From assembly GCA_009885845.1 (NCBI GenBank), contig VFJW01000001.1, forward strand, positions 1 to 64,000: 64,000 bases of DNA. Direction: 5' to 3'. Position numbers and translations under genes: made by a program. Below are positions 7,861 to 16,464 of this stretch, piece by piece. Each line of letters starts with the position of its first letter. The first letter of the stretch is position 1. The notes beneath the pieces are model-generated. The model had not been told where the DNA came from. It did no database searches and saw nothing but the letters and a program-made list of their open reading frames with translations. The stretch comes from Geobacter sp. (lineage in GTDB: Bacteria > Desulfobacterota > Desulfuromonadia > Geobacterales > Pseudopelobacteraceae).

Positions 7861-10470
7861 TTATTTCATCGTTTGAATACAGAGTGCTCCGTTCTCCAGT
7901 TCCACCTTCAGTGTTCCCCCTTCACCAACATCTCCGCCGATGATCGCCCGGGCAACGCGGGTTTCCAGTTCCCGCTGCAGGTAGCGCTTCAACGGCCGTG
8001 CTCCGTAAACCGGATCATACCCGGCTCTGGCAATAAAAGCTAACGCTTCATCGCTAATTTCAAGTGTTATGCGCTGTTCTTTCAAGCGAAGCTTGAGCTG
8101 TTCAGCCAGCAGTTCGGCAATCTTCATGACCTCGTCAATATGCAGCGGCTTGAACATTACTATGTCGTCGACGCGATTAAGGAACTCAGGGCGAAAACCG
8201 GCTTTCAGTTCGTTCATGACATTCTTTCTGGCATCCTCCCTGATTTCGCCGGTTGCGGTGATTCCTTCCAATAGGTACGCAGAGCCGATATTCGAGGTCA
8301 TGATGATAACGGTATTCTTGAAGCTCACTGTACGGCCATGACTGTCAGTAACCCGGCCATCATCAAGAATCTGCAGCAGGATATTGAACACGTCCGGGTG
8401 AGCTTTCTCTATTTCATCAAACAGCAGTACGCTGTATGGTTTGCGCCTGACCGCTTCGGAAAGTTGGCCACCCTCTTCATAACCGACATAGCCGGGAGGG
8501 GCGCCAATCAGACGTGACACGGCAAACTTCTCCATGTATTCGGACATATCGATCCGCACAAGGTTCTCTTCCGAATCAAAGAGCGCTTCGGCAAGGGTTC
8601 GGGCCAGTTCGGTTTTGCCGACACCGGTCGGACCAAGAAAAATGAAAGAGCCGATCGGTCGCCGTGGATCCTTGATGCCGGAGCGGGCACGAAGCACCGC
8701 ATCAGCAACCAGCTGCACCGCTTCATTCTGACCGATCACCCGCTGGTGAAGAATATCTTCCAGGCGCAGCAGTTTTTCCCGTTCTCCTTCCACAAGCCGC
8801 AGTACCGGTATTCCGGTCCAATGTGCGACAATTTCAGCAATTTCATCCTCTGTCACCTCTTCACGCAGCAGTTTCTGTCCCCCCTGTTTCATGTTCAATG
8901 CTGTTTCTTCCTGCTTCAGTTCAGTTTCAAGACCGGGTAACTCCGAATACTTGAGGCGGGAAGCCTGTTCCAGATTGCCGGCTCTCTCAGCCTGTTCGAT
9001 TTCACGCCGGGTCCGCTCGATCTGTTCACGAAGACCCTGAACCCGTTGAATAGCGATCTTTTCAGAATCATACTGCGCCCGCATGGCGTTGGCCTTTTCA
9101 CGATCGTCAGCCAAATCCTTACGCAAGGTGTCCAGGCGTTCAATGCTGGATTTATCCTTTTCTTTTTTGAGAGCAACCTCCTCAATCTCAAGCTGCATGA
9201 CCCGGCGCGATATGGTATCCAGCTCCGACGGCAGCGAGTCGATTTCAGTCCTGATCATGGCACACGCCTCATCGACCAGATCTATGGCTTTGTCCGGAAG
9301 AAACCGCTCGGTAATGTAGCGGTTGGAAAGGGTGGCAGCGGCTACCAGAGCAGTGTCCAGAATTCTGACGCCGTGATGTACTTCGAAGCGCTCCCGCAGT
9401 CCCCGCAGGATCGACACGGTATCCTCAACCGTCGGCTGTTCAACCATAACCGGTTGGAAACGTCTTTCCAGCGCAGCATCCTTTTCGATGTGCTGGCGGT
9501 ATTCATCAAGGGTTGTGGCACCGATGCAGTGCAGCTCTCCCCGTGCCAGCATCGGTTTCAGCATATTGCCGGCGTCCATCGAACCTTCAGCCTTACCGGC
9601 TCCGACAATAGTATGCAGCTCATCAATAAAGAGAATAATGCGCCCTTCGGCCTCCTTGATCTCGTTCAGGACCGCTTTCAGGCGCTCCTCGAACTCCCCC
9701 CGATACTTGGCGCCTGCCACCAGCGCTCCCATATCGAGAGCGAAGACACTCTTGTCTTTTAACCCCTCCGGGACATCACCCCGCACAATGCGCTGCGCAA
9801 GACCCTCAACAATTGCGGTCTTGCCGACCCCCGGCTCACCGATCAGCACCGGATTATTCTTGGTTTTACGTGACAGTACCCGAATAACCCGGCGTACTTC
9901 ATCATCACGCCCGATGACCGGATCCAGCTTGTCACTGCGGGCCATCTTGACCAGGTCACGCCCGTATTTTTCCAGTGCCTCATACGTGGCCTCGGGATTA
10001 GCGCTCTGCACCCGCTGACTTCCTCGTACGTCGGTAAGTGTCTTCAGGAAGCGTTCGGGAGTGATTCCTGCGTTTGCGAGAATCCGGCCGGATGTGACCT
10101 TTTCACCTTCAGTCAGCAGTGCCAAAAAAAGATGTTCAACCGAAACATATTCGTCTTTAAGTCGTTTGGCCTCATTTTCGGCCGTCACCAGAATACGGGA
10201 GAGACGCTGGGAAACAAAAATCTTTCCGGCCTCTGCGCCAGGCCCGGAGACCCGTGGCTTGCGGTCCAGCTCTGACTCCAGCTCTTTTTTGACCATATCA
10301 GGGTTGATGTCCATTCGCTGCAGCAGGCGCGTGACCAGACCATCAACCTGGTCCAGTAATGCCCAGAGCAGATGCTCTCCGTCTACTTCAACGTGCCCGA
10401 ACAACACGGCCTTGTTTTGTGCTTCGGCAAACGCTTCCTGGGATTTCTGTGTAAGTTTGTTGAAGTCCAT
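7861..10470 (-). CDS. clpB: ATP-dependent disaggregase ClpB
   Basis: This 869-residue protein has the full ClpB plan: an N-terminal Clp-N repeat domain (1-145), the first AAA+ module with Walker [10 protein letters not shown] (about residue 205), a coiled-coil middle domain (about 410-525, rich in Glu, Lys and Arg), and the second AAA+ module with GPTGVGKTE (about 605) and sensor and arginine motifs. ClpB extracts proteins from aggregates together with DnaK. The coiled coil separates it from ClpA and ClpC. A TTGACT/TAACTA promoter is visible upstream. No heat-shock operator was recognised with confidence. Confidence 0.97.
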   Translation of the reverse strand: MDFNKLTQKSQEAFAEAQNKAVLFGHVEVDGEHLLWALLDQVDGLVTRLLQRMDINPDMVKKELESELDRKPRVSGPGAEAGKIFVSQRLSRILVTAENEAKRLKDEYVSVEHLFLALLTEGEKVTSGRILANAGITPERFLKTLTDVRGSQRVQSANPEATYEALEKYGRDLVKMARSDKLDPVIGRDDEVRRVIRVLSRKTKNNPVLIGEPGVGKTAIVEGLAQRIVRGDVPEGLKDKSVFALDMGALVAGAKYRGEFEERLKAVLNEIKEAEGRIILFIDELHTIVGAGKAEGSMDAGNMLKPMLARGELHCIGATTLDEYRQHIEKDAALERRFQPVMVEQPTVEDTVSILRGLRERFEVHHGVRILDTALVAAATLSNRYITERFLPDKAIDLVDEACAMIRTEIDSLPSELDTISRRVMQLEIEEVALKKEKDKSSIERLDTLRKDLADDREKANAMRAQYDSEKIAIQRVQGLREQIERTRREIEQAERAGNLEQASRLKYSELPGLETELKQEETALNMKQGGQKLLREEVTEDEIAEIVAHWTGIPVLRLVEGEREKLLRLEDILHQRVIGQNEAVQLVADAVLRARSGIKDPRRPIGSFIFLGPTGVGKTELARTLAEALFDSEENLVRIDMSEYMEKFAVSRLIGAPPGYVGYEEGGQLSEAVRRKPYSVLLFDEIEKAHPDVFNILLQILDDGRVTDSHGRTVSFKNTVIIMTSNIGSAYLLEGITATGEIREDARKNVMNELKAGFRPEFLNRVDDIVMFKPLHIDEVMKIAELLAEQLKLRLKEQRITLEISDEALAFIARAGYDPVYGARPLKRYLQRELETRVARAIIGGDVGEGGTLKVELENGALCIQTMK

Positions 10471-10515
10471 GAGTATGCCTCTTCTCTTTCAGCTGCAATA
10501 ATTTACTCTGTCTAC

Positions 10516-10544
10516 TAGTTAACCACGGAGAGTCCGGAAGTCAA
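10516..10544 (-). promoter_or_regulatory. Candidate promoter of clpB
   Basis: On the minus strand TTGACT (10544-10539) and TAACTA (10521-10516) are separated by 17 bp. The -35 lies in CCTTGAC, which also resembles the heat-shock sigma -35, but the -10 is not of the CCCCAT type, so the sigma factor is undecided. Confidence 0.4.
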
Positions 10545-10646
10545 GGCGACCGGGAGTTGCAGAGAGGGTTTCCAGTAGAAAATGATAATGGAATCTGCTA
10601 TGAATGTTTTGCGTGTATGTTTACTAAACCGTGTCAGGAGTAGAAC

Positions 10647-13418
10647 ATGGTACGCCCTCTTGCAGCAAAACGGCAGACAAGTATCAAAAACAGGATTGCC
10701 CTTACAACCCTTGTCACCGTTTCAATAGTCCTCATCTCGGTTTCATCCGCGTTTTTTTTCTATTTTCACTCTGTCCTCAGCAAAAATATCTTCAAACATC
10801 AATTCGATCTGGTTACTGAAATCGCTGAACAGCTCGATGGCCGTATCCAGCTCGCCCGTCTTCAACTGTCACTTGCCGCCACGGAAATTACCGGCAAGGC
10901 GCTGGCTAACCCCTCTGAAATAGAGCGTATTTTTGACAATTTCAGCACTATTAACATGATCTTTGATGCCGGGTTTACGGTTATCGGTACTGATGGACGG
11001 GTTATAGCGGAAAACATGGGTTTTACGGAACTGGTAGGAAAAAATTTGAACAATGAGGAATATGTAAGTGAATCGCTCCGCACCGGAAAACCTGCTATTT
11101 ACGGGCCATTCAGCCTTACAAACAATCCAGGCATTCAGTTGATTGCCATAGTCAATCCGGTCCGTGACAACAATGACAAGGTCACCTGCCTGCTGGTCGG
11201 CTATCATACGATCGGAAACGATCAATTTCTTACCTTCCTCTCCCCGAAACGGTTCGGCGAAATATCCTATTTGTATATTCTTCATGACCGCACCATCCTG
11301 ATGCATCCGGATAAATCGAGGGTTATGGATTTGATCCCGGAGGGGAAAAACCTCGGTATCGACCTGGCTCTCAAAGGTTTTGAAGGTTCCCTGGAGAATG
11401 TCAACTCCAAGGGACTGCACATGGTCAGCTCTTTCAAGAAAATCGGAGAAACCGGCTGGATTTTGGGCGCCAACACTAACTATGAGGAGGCCTTCAGTCC
11501 GATCAATAAGCTAGTTCTTATTACGGCCCTGATATCAGTTTTCGGGATCATATTCGCCCTGGCGGTACTTTGGTATGTTTCACGCCGTCTGACACTTCCG
11601 ATACGCCAACTGACCGATTATGTTGTTGCCGCCAAATCTGATGCAGAGCTTTCGCAACCGGTTTTATTTCGTACCGGTGACGAGATTGAACAATTGTCTG
11701 ATGCCTTTAACAGTCTGATGCAGGAGGTACACGACACAAAACATCTGCTCAAACGAGAAAAAGATTTTTTCAGTGACATCATTCAGAATGCCGCAGCACC
11801 GATGCTTGTTATTGATTACAACCACAAGATAATATTCTGGAACACCGCCCTGACTAAATTGACCGGGAAGAGCGCCGAAGAAATGATCGGCACCAACCGG
11901 CAGTGGACGCCGTTTTATGATGAGGAACGCCCGGTGATTGCCGATCTGGTGATTGACCAGACTCTTGATCGGGCTGATGAACTCTATTCGAACTATTCCT
12001 CCGGTCAATCCAAAATCGGTTCTCTCCGCGCCGAAGGGTGGTACGAAAATATCGGCGGTAAACGACGCTATATTTTCTTTGAAGCAGCACCGGTCAGAAA
12101 CAGTAAACAGGAGGTCATTGCTGCCGTTGAAACGCTGGAGGATATCACTGAACGAAAAATAATAGAAACGGAGTTGGCGGAGAGCAACAGATCATTGAAA
12201 ATGAATCATGCAAAACTTGAGGAACTTTTTGCTCAAGTGGCTCGCGGCAAACGGGAATGGGAAGAAACTCTTGACCACTTGCGGGACTTTATCATCCTGA
12301 CAGACTCAGATCACCGCGTCCGGCGTTTTAACAAATTGCTGGCTGATGCAACCGGCAGGAAGATCACCAAGCTTGTCGGCCTGGACTGGCGCGATCTGAT
12401 GCGGGTTGCGGGATTTGATTTTGTTTCTTTCAATGGGACTATCGGGGAGATATTCCATAAAAAAACGGGGAACACCTATGACATTTTCGTGTATCCGCTG
12501 GAAGTTGGCAGTCAGATAGAAGGATATGTCGTTTCTCTCAACGACACCACACAGTTGCGGGTCGCCAGCCAGGAACTTCAGAAGGCGTATCTGGAACTTA
12601 AAGACGCGCAGATGCATATTTTCCAGCAGGAAAAAATGGCTTCCATCGGTCAGTTGGCCGCCGGTGTGGCCCATGAAATCAACAATCCGATGGGATTTGT
12701 TTCCAGCAACCTGACTACACTCGGTAAATACATGGAACGCCTGACTGAATACATTACTGCCGGGGAACTGGCGATTGAATCATGCCGCGGCGACGAAGCT
12801 GAGAAGCTCAAAAACCTCAAAAAAAGCCTGAAGATTGACTATATCTCTGATGATTCCCGGCTGCTTATCTCTGAGAGCCAGGATGGTGCATCCCGCGTAC
12901 GGCGCATAGTTCAGGATCTGATGAGTTTCTCCCGGGCCGATCAGGCCGAGACTGTCCCGGTCAATCTGAACGATGTGCTGGATACCGCTATCAATTTCGC
13001 CGGCAACGAAATCAAGTATATCGCCACAATCAATCGGGAATTCGGCGATCTCCCCGAAATAAAATGTTCTTCACAACAATTGAACCAGGTCTTTCTCAAT
13101 CTGCTGGTGAATGCCGGTCACGCCATGTCAGGAACTCAGGATGGCATCATAACCATCCGTTCCTGGTGCGAAGGTGACTATGCCTGTGTCTCGATTACTG
13201 ACAGCGGGTGCGGCATCCCTGAGGATATCCGGCAGAAGATATTTGATCCGTTTTTTACCACCAAAGAGGTTGGCAAGGGGACAGGACTCGGACTTTCCAT
13301 CTCGCATGAAATTCTCAAGAAACATGGAGGCGATATCACGGTAGAAAGCGAAATCGGTGTCGGATCAACCTTTACCGTGCGCCTTCCGGTTAATGTAGTA
13401 CCACCGGAACTTGAATAG
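10647..13418 (+). CDS. Membrane sensor histidine kinase: dCache-HAMP-PAS-PAS-HisKA-HATPase
   Basis: This 923-residue kinase starts at an ATG after CAGGAG. A transmembrane helix (about 18-41) and a second (about 290-312) bracket a periplasmic dCache-type sensor domain. These are followed by a HAMP domain (about 313-366), a PAS domain (about 375-500), a second PAS-like region (about 540-640), a HisKA domain with the phosphorylated His at about 676 (AAGVAHEINNPMG) and a HATPase domain with DSGCGIP and GTGLGLSIS boxes. It has no receiver of its own, and two response regulators follow at 106 and 42 nt, so these are its likely partners. The dCache ligand is unknown. Confidence 0.93.
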   Translation: MVRPLAAKRQTSIKNRIALTTLVTVSIVLISVSSAFFFYFHSVLSKNIFKHQFDLVTEIAEQLDGRIQLARLQLSLAATEITGKALANPSEIERIFDNFSTINMIFDAGFTVIGTDGRVIAENMGFTELVGKNLNNEEYVSESLRTGKPAIYGPFSLTNNPGIQLIAIVNPVRDNNDKVTCLLVGYHTIGNDQFLTFLSPKRFGEISYLYILHDRTILMHPDKSRVMDLIPEGKNLGIDLALKGFEGSLENVNSKGLHMVSSFKKIGETGWILGANTNYEEAFSPINKLVLITALISVFGIIFALAVLWYVSRRLTLPIRQLTDYVVAAKSDAELSQPVLFRTGDEIEQLSDAFNSLMQEVHDTKHLLKREKDFFSDIIQNAAAPMLVIDYNHKIIFWNTALTKLTGKSAEEMIGTNRQWTPFYDEERPVIADLVIDQTLDRADELYSNYSSGQSKIGSLRAEGWYENIGGKRRYIFFEAAPVRNSKQEVIAAVETLEDITERKIIETELAESNRSLKMNHAKLEELFAQVARGKREWEETLDHLRDFIILTDSDHRVRRFNKLLADATGRKITKLVGLDWRDLMRVAGFDFVSFNGTIGEIFHKKTGNTYDIFVYPLEVGSQIEGYVVSLNDTTQLRVASQELQKAYLELKDAQMHIFQQEKMASIGQLAAGVAHEINNPMGFVSSNLTTLGKYMERLTEYITAGELAIESCRGDEAEKLKNLKKSLKIDYISDDSRLLISESQDGASRVRRIVQDLMSFSRADQAETVPVNLNDVLDTAINFAGNEIKYIATINREFGDLPEIKCSSQQLNQVFLNLLVNAGHAMSGTQDGIITIRSWCEGDYACVSITDSGCGIPEDIRQKIFDPFFTTKEVGKGTGLGLSISHEILKKHGGDITVESEIGVGSTFTVRLPVNVVPPELE

Positions 13419-13524
13419 CATAATCAGGCGCACGGAGCATTTCTTTTGGCGGTATTTTTGACGACAAGCGGAGTTTAGAAAATGGCTAATGAAATAATAT
13501 GCAGCGATTACCGGAGGAATATTC

Positions 13525-14502
13525 ATGAAAACGGTTCTGTTTGTTGATGATGAAAAATCAATCCAGAATGCCATTGAGCGGATGTATCTGGAGCGTGATG
13601 ATGTACGCTGCCTCTTTGCTTCATCCGGGCAGGAAGGGCTTGAGATTCTTGCACAGGAAGAGGTGTGGGTGGTTGTTTCGGACTTCCTGATGCCCGGTAT
13701 GAGGGGGATCGAATTTCTTTCAAAAGCCCGGGGAATCCGCCCTGATACCGTGCGAATCATGATGACCGCCTACGCAGATATATCCATTGCCATTGACGCC
13801 ATTAACAAATCCGAGGCGTATCGTTTTGTGACCAAGCCCTGGGTCAACCAGGAGCTGCTCACGACCATCGATGAGGCGCTGATGCGTTATCAACTGATCC
13901 AGGCTCTCGGAAAAAATGATGAGTCGCTTTATCTTTCCCTGGCTCAGACAGTTGAATTAAAGGATCCCTATACCAAAGGTCATTGTGACCGGGTGGCTCA
14001 ATATTCCGTCAGCCTGGCGCGTGCCGCCAGCCTTGATGAGCATGCCATCAACGAAATCAAGCATGGGAGCTGGCTGCATGACTGCGGCAAGATTGGCGTC
14101 CCGGAAGCGGTCCTCAATTTTCCGGGTCGGTTGTCGGAAGAAGACCAGGAAATTGTGCGACAACATCCGCGCTGGGGCGCTGATGTTGCCCGTCAGGCCA
14201 GAATGTCCGATGCGGTGGTCAATGTGATTCTTTCTCACCATGAGCAGTTTTGCGGAGGGGGGTACCCGGCCGGGCTCACGGGTGAAAAAATTCCGATTGA
14301 AGCACGGATAGTGGCGATTGCCGACGTGTTTGATGCCCTGTATTCTGATCGCCCGTACCGCAAAGCGTTCGAGTTTGAACGGGTGATGGGAATAATGCAG
14401 GAGATGGCCGAGACTCATTTCGATCCCAGGCTGATGGAGCTTTTCGGGCCAATATCCGAGGAGGCTCGTTTGAAGAAATCTATGGAGGATTCAGGAAATT
14501 GA
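13525..14502 (+). CDS. Response regulator with HD-GYP output (c-di-GMP phosphodiesterase type)
   Basis: This 325-residue protein has an N-terminal receiver domain (1-120) with the acidic pair at Asp8-Asp9, phospho-acceptor Asp53 and the KPW motif common to RpfG-like regulators. The HD-GYP domain (about 135-310) keeps the HD pair (His185-Asp186, in SWLHDCGKIG), the His238-His239 pair and GYP at 246-248. Such domains hydrolyse cyclic di-GMP, so phosphorylation by the kinase just upstream should change c-di-GMP levels. The ribosome site is GGAGG. All metal ligands I can recognise are intact, so activity is expected. Confidence 0.93.
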   Translation: MKTVLFVDDEKSIQNAIERMYLERDDVRCLFASSGQEGLEILAQEEVWVVVSDFLMPGMRGIEFLSKARGIRPDTVRIMMTAYADISIAIDAINKSEAYRFVTKPWVNQELLTTIDEALMRYQLIQALGKNDESLYLSLAQTVELKDPYTKGHCDRVAQYSVSLARAASLDEHAINEIKHGSWLHDCGKIGVPEAVLNFPGRLSEEDQEIVRQHPRWGADVARQARMSDAVVNVILSHHEQFCGGGYPAGLTGEKIPIEARIVAIADVFDALYSDRPYRKAFEFERVMGIMQEMAETHFDPRLMELFGPISEEARLKKSMEDSGN

Positions 14503-14522
14503 ATTGCTCATTGATAATGCCA

Positions 14523-14538
14523 ATCTCCTTTTGGAGAT
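14523..14538 (+). promoter_or_regulatory. Hairpin sequestering a ribosome binding site
   Basis: ATCTCC (14523-14528), a TTTT loop and GGAGAT (14533-14538) form a perfect 6-bp stem whose 3' arm holds the GGAG ribosome site of the gene starting at 14545. It could dampen translation of the second response regulator. Confidence 0.4.
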
Positions 14539-14544
14539 CATGCC

Positions 14545-15111
14545 ATGAATAATAACAGAATCCTGCTGGTAGATGACGAGTCAAACGTACTTTCAGCATT
14601 GAAGAGATCTCTTTTTGATGAATCTCTGGAAATTGTTACCTGCACCAGTGCCGAAGAAGCTCTAAAAATAATGACAGAGCAGACATTCAAGATCGTTATT
14701 TCAGACCAGCGGATGACAGGTATGCAGGGAGCGGAGTTTCTTGCACACGTCAAAGCAGATTACCCGCAAACCATTCGTATGATGCTGACCGGCCATGCTA
14801 CACTGGAAGCTACCATGAAAGCGGTCAACAAAGGTGAGATCTACCGCTTTTTCACCAAGCCGTGGAACGATCATGATCTGATATTTTCCATCCGGGCTGC
14901 TCTCGAAAAATTTGATCTGGAAGCACAAAACCGGTTACTTCTGGATACGGTAAAACAGCAGTACGAGGAAATAAAGGCACTGGAAACAAATTATCCGGGC
15001 ATTACCGCCGTTGCAAAAGATGTAAAAGGGACATTCGTGCTGCCGGATATTTCTGATGATGAAATTACCCGGTTGATTGCGGATTGTGAAAAAGAAGAAG
15101 AAACAAAGTAG
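14545..15111 (+). CDS. Response regulator, receiver domain with short C-terminal extension
   Basis: This 188-residue protein has a receiver domain (1-122) with Asp10-Asp11, phospho-acceptor Asp54 and the KPW motif. Its sequence is closest in style to receivers of HD-GYP regulators such as the gene just upstream, but no HD-GYP domain follows. Residues 125-188 are charged and partly helical, with no recognised output. It may be a phosphate sink or relay partner for the kinase at 10.6 kb, or a remnant of a longer regulator. The ribosome site GGAG lies in a small hairpin. Confidence 0.88.
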   Translation: MNNNRILLVDDESNVLSALKRSLFDESLEIVTCTSAEEALKIMTEQTFKIVISDQRMTGMQGAEFLAHVKADYPQTIRMMLTGHATLEATMKAVNKGEIYRFFTKPWNDHDLIFSIRAALEKFDLEAQNRLLLDTVKQQYEEIKALETNYPGITAVAKDVKGTFVLPDISDDEITRLIADCEKEEETK

Positions 15112-15159
15112 CGGACTGGAAGTCAGCACTGAATCAATTCAGCATCATATATGAAGTGA

Positions 15160-15231
15160 GATTGTAATTTGCTGGAATATAGCTTTGACAATTTGCGGGA
15201 AGTGCTGAAGACAGTTGTTGAGGGGGCTTAG
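15160..15231 (+). pseudogene. Remnant of a receiver-domain C-terminus
   Basis: The frame from 15160 to the TAG at 15229 encodes YSFDNLREVLKTVVEG, which matches the last residues of the hybrid kinase ending at 21097 (YSFDQLREVLKRVVEG) at 14 of 16 positions, and the DNA matches as well. There is a stop just upstream at 15157 and no start codon, so only a fragment remains. It suggests that a related hybrid kinase or receiver gene once ended here and was deleted. Confidence 0.6.
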
Positions 15232-15239
15232 GAGCAGGA

Positions 15240-15270
15240 TCAAGGGCAAGGGTCAAGGGCAAGGGTCAAG
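15240..15270 (+). repeat. Short tandem repeat, 13-bp unit, 2.4 copies
   Basis: The unit TCAAGGGCAAGGG occurs at 15240-15252 and 15253-15265 exactly, followed by TCAAG. It lies between the receiver remnant and a toxin gene. It has no spacers of CRISPR type. Confidence 0.85.
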
Positions 15271-15279
15271 ATTCAAATG

Positions 15280-15552
15280 CTATAAACGGCCACCAACCTC
15301 ATCATACACACTGCTGCGATGCTTGATGGCAAACACGATCACCTCGGTTCCGCGAATTGCATAGACTACGCGCCAATCTCCAACCCGCAGTTTCCAGTAT
15401 CCGGCCAGAGTACCGCGTAACGGCTTGCCGTAAAGCGCCGGTTCGGTCGTCAGTCGTGTCGCTATGGCACTTCGTATCCGTTCGCGGATGGTTTTGGCAA
15501 TTGCAGCGGCATCGTCTTTCACCGCTGGATGGAATATTACTGCAAAGCTCAT
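15280..15552 (-). CDS. RelE/ParE-family toxin
   Basis: This 90-residue protein shows the RelE fold pattern: an N-terminal strand (FAVIFHPAV), two helices, then the strands GYWKLRVGDWRVVYAI and VIVFAIKHRSSVY. The Arg, Lys and Tyr residues typical of mRNA-interferase active sites lie in the RVGDWRVVY and KHRSSVY segments. RelE toxins cleave mRNA on the ribosome. The gene begins on the last base of the antitoxin gene and has no frame disruption, so the pair looks intact. A ParE-like gyrase-directed role cannot be excluded. Confidence 0.88.
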   Translation of the reverse strand: MSFAVIFHPAVKDDAAAIAKTIRERIRSAIATRLTTEPALYGKPLRGTLAGYWKLRVGDWRVVYAIRGTEVIVFAIKHRSSVYDEVGGRL

Positions 15553-15779
15553 CAGCCGAAAACCTGCTCGGCAGTCAATGAAGTTGTACGGTCAAATCCA
15601 ACGGCCCGTTTGTCGGCAACTTTGGCAAGGGCAATATCCTCACGCAGTTCAAGCGATTCGAGTAACAGATCGTGGGCAACTGATGACAGCGAAGCGCCAT
15701 CGCGGGCGGCAATTTCGGCAATAGCTCCATACAGGGGTTTTTCACAGACAACATTGATGCGGGGATTAGCTGAAGGCAT
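15552..15779 (-). CDS. RHH-type antitoxin of the RelE-like toxin
   Basis: This 75-residue protein has a short N-terminal strand (PRINVVCEKPL) and two helices (YGAIAEIAARDGASLSSVAHDLL), the ribbon-helix-helix pattern of DNA-binding antitoxins. The acidic and flexible C-terminus would bind the toxin. It precedes the toxin and shares one base with it, the usual toxin-antitoxin order. GGAG lies before the ATG. A direct repeat 24 nt upstream of the start is a likely operator for autoregulation. Confidence 0.85.
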   Translation of the reverse strand: MPSANPRINVVCEKPLYGAIAEIAARDGASLSSVAHDLLLESLELREDIALAKVADKRAVGFDRTTSLTAEQVFG

Positions 15780-15802
15780 GATGGTCTCCTTGTTTTTGCA
15801 TA

Positions 15803-15822
15803 GTGTATCACAAGTGTATCAC
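15803..15822 (-). promoter_or_regulatory. Likely operator of the RelE/RHH pair: direct repeat
   Basis: GTGTATCAC occurs twice, at 15803-15811 and 15814-15822, one helical turn (11 bp) apart, just upstream of the antitoxin start. RHH proteins often bind tandem half-sites of this spacing. Confidence 0.5.
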
Positions 15823-15897
15823 CAGCAACAGGAGAAAAATTACATGAATCAGGTGTATGCGATTGCTACGACGGAGTGTATGAGCGCGGTAGAGTAA

Positions 15898-16124
15898 TCA
15901 CAATCGATCAAATTCTTCCGGTTCTACTGACGGCACTTTCGCCAGCGCAGCGTGAAACTTGTCAACAGAACCTCTGGCGGCACGCTGGGCAAGATAGGTT
16001 TCGGTGATATTTTCTCGGCCACCGCCGAAGCAATAAACTGATTAAGCGATATATGATCCTCTCTGGCTATTTCACGGGCCATATTGTAAACAGAATCGGG
16101 AAGACGGAGACTGATTGCGCTCAT
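15898..16124 (-). pseudogene. Frameshifted RHH/CopG-type antitoxin
   Basis: The ATG at 16124 follows a strong GGAGG site and opens a typical ribbon-helix-helix start (MSAISLRLPDSVYNMAREIA). After residue 40 (about 16005) the frame runs into an unrelated tail that ends at 15924. Shifting by one base restores a sensible antitoxin tail (TETYLAQRAARGSVDKF onward, stop at 15898). This points to a 1-nt deletion near 16003-16009. The restored protein would be about 75 residues. Unless recoded, the antitoxin is broken. Confidence 0.7.
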
Positions 16125-16199
16125 GGCTGTACCTCCAGGGATGCGAGAAATGTACGAGGATACAAGAACATTGGTATCCAGAACAATATTGATTTTCAT
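16125..16199 (-). pseudogene. N-terminal fragment of a PIN-domain toxin
   Basis: From the ATG at 16199 the frame encodes MKINIVLDTNVLVSSYISR, the first strand and catalytic Asp region of PIN-domain nucleases of the VapC type. After about 25 residues it runs in frame straight into the RHH antitoxin start. The rest of the PIN domain (about 110 residues) is missing. In the usual order antitoxin comes first, so this piece may belong to a second, lost module. No good ribosome site is seen. Confidence 0.6.
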
Positions 16200-16272
16200 A
16201 GGTGGTAGTATAAATACCAAAAAAACTATCAACTAAATCAAAGGCAAAATCAAAGCAATTTCAGATTTATCG

Positions 16273-16300
16273 TTGCAAGCCAGAATAATTGCGATATAAT
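16273..16300 (+). promoter_or_regulatory. Sigma70-type promoter upstream of the leader ORF and BvgS-like kinase
   Basis: TTGCAA (16273-16278) and a perfect TATAAT (16295-16300) are separated by 16 bp. Transcription would begin near 16307, ahead of the leader ORF. Confidence 0.55.
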
Positions 16301-16330
16301 TCCATAAAATCCTCTTTCAGGAGGTCGCAA

Positions 16331-16396
16331 GTGGCAATAAAATTGCAAGCAGGCAAGTTCTCTCCTGACAAATACGTCTGTCAACAAACATTTTGA
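16331..16396 (+). CDS. Putative 21-residue leader peptide
   Basis: A GTG at 16331 lies 6 nt after a perfect AGGAGG (16319-16324) and opens 21 codons (starting MAIKLQAGKF, ending CQQTF) before TGA at 16394. The ribosome site itself can pair with CCTC just upstream. The ORF lies between a good promoter and a terminator-like hairpin that precedes the kinase start, the classic layout of transcription attenuation. No run of one amino acid is seen, so what it might sense is unknown. The translation signals are strong; the function is inference. Confidence 0.4.
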   Translation: MAIKLQAGKFSPDKYVCQQTF

Positions 16397-16410
16397 TTGA
16401 TGCCCATATA

Positions 16411-16451
16411 AACCGGCGCTGCGGATATTACCGTGCGCCGGTTCTTTGTTT
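16411..16451 (+). terminator. Terminator-like hairpin in the kinase leader
   Basis: AACCGGCGC (16411-16419) pairs perfectly with GCGCCGGTT (16435-16443), with a small inner CGG/CCG stem, followed by CTTTGTTTT. It lies 14 nt before the start codon of the BvgS-like kinase, where it could terminate leader transcripts. Confidence 0.6.
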
Positions 16452-16464
16452 TACGGGAGCAGCC

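Noticed and set aside
15240-15270. Tandem repeat considered as a CRISPR remnant
   Set aside because: The 13-bp units are adjacent with no spacers, and no cas gene is in the window.
16233-16464. A c-di-GMP (GEMM) or other known riboswitch in front of the BvgS-like kinase
   Set aside because: I could not find the conserved GEMM core; the region is better described by a leader ORF and a terminator-like hairpin.
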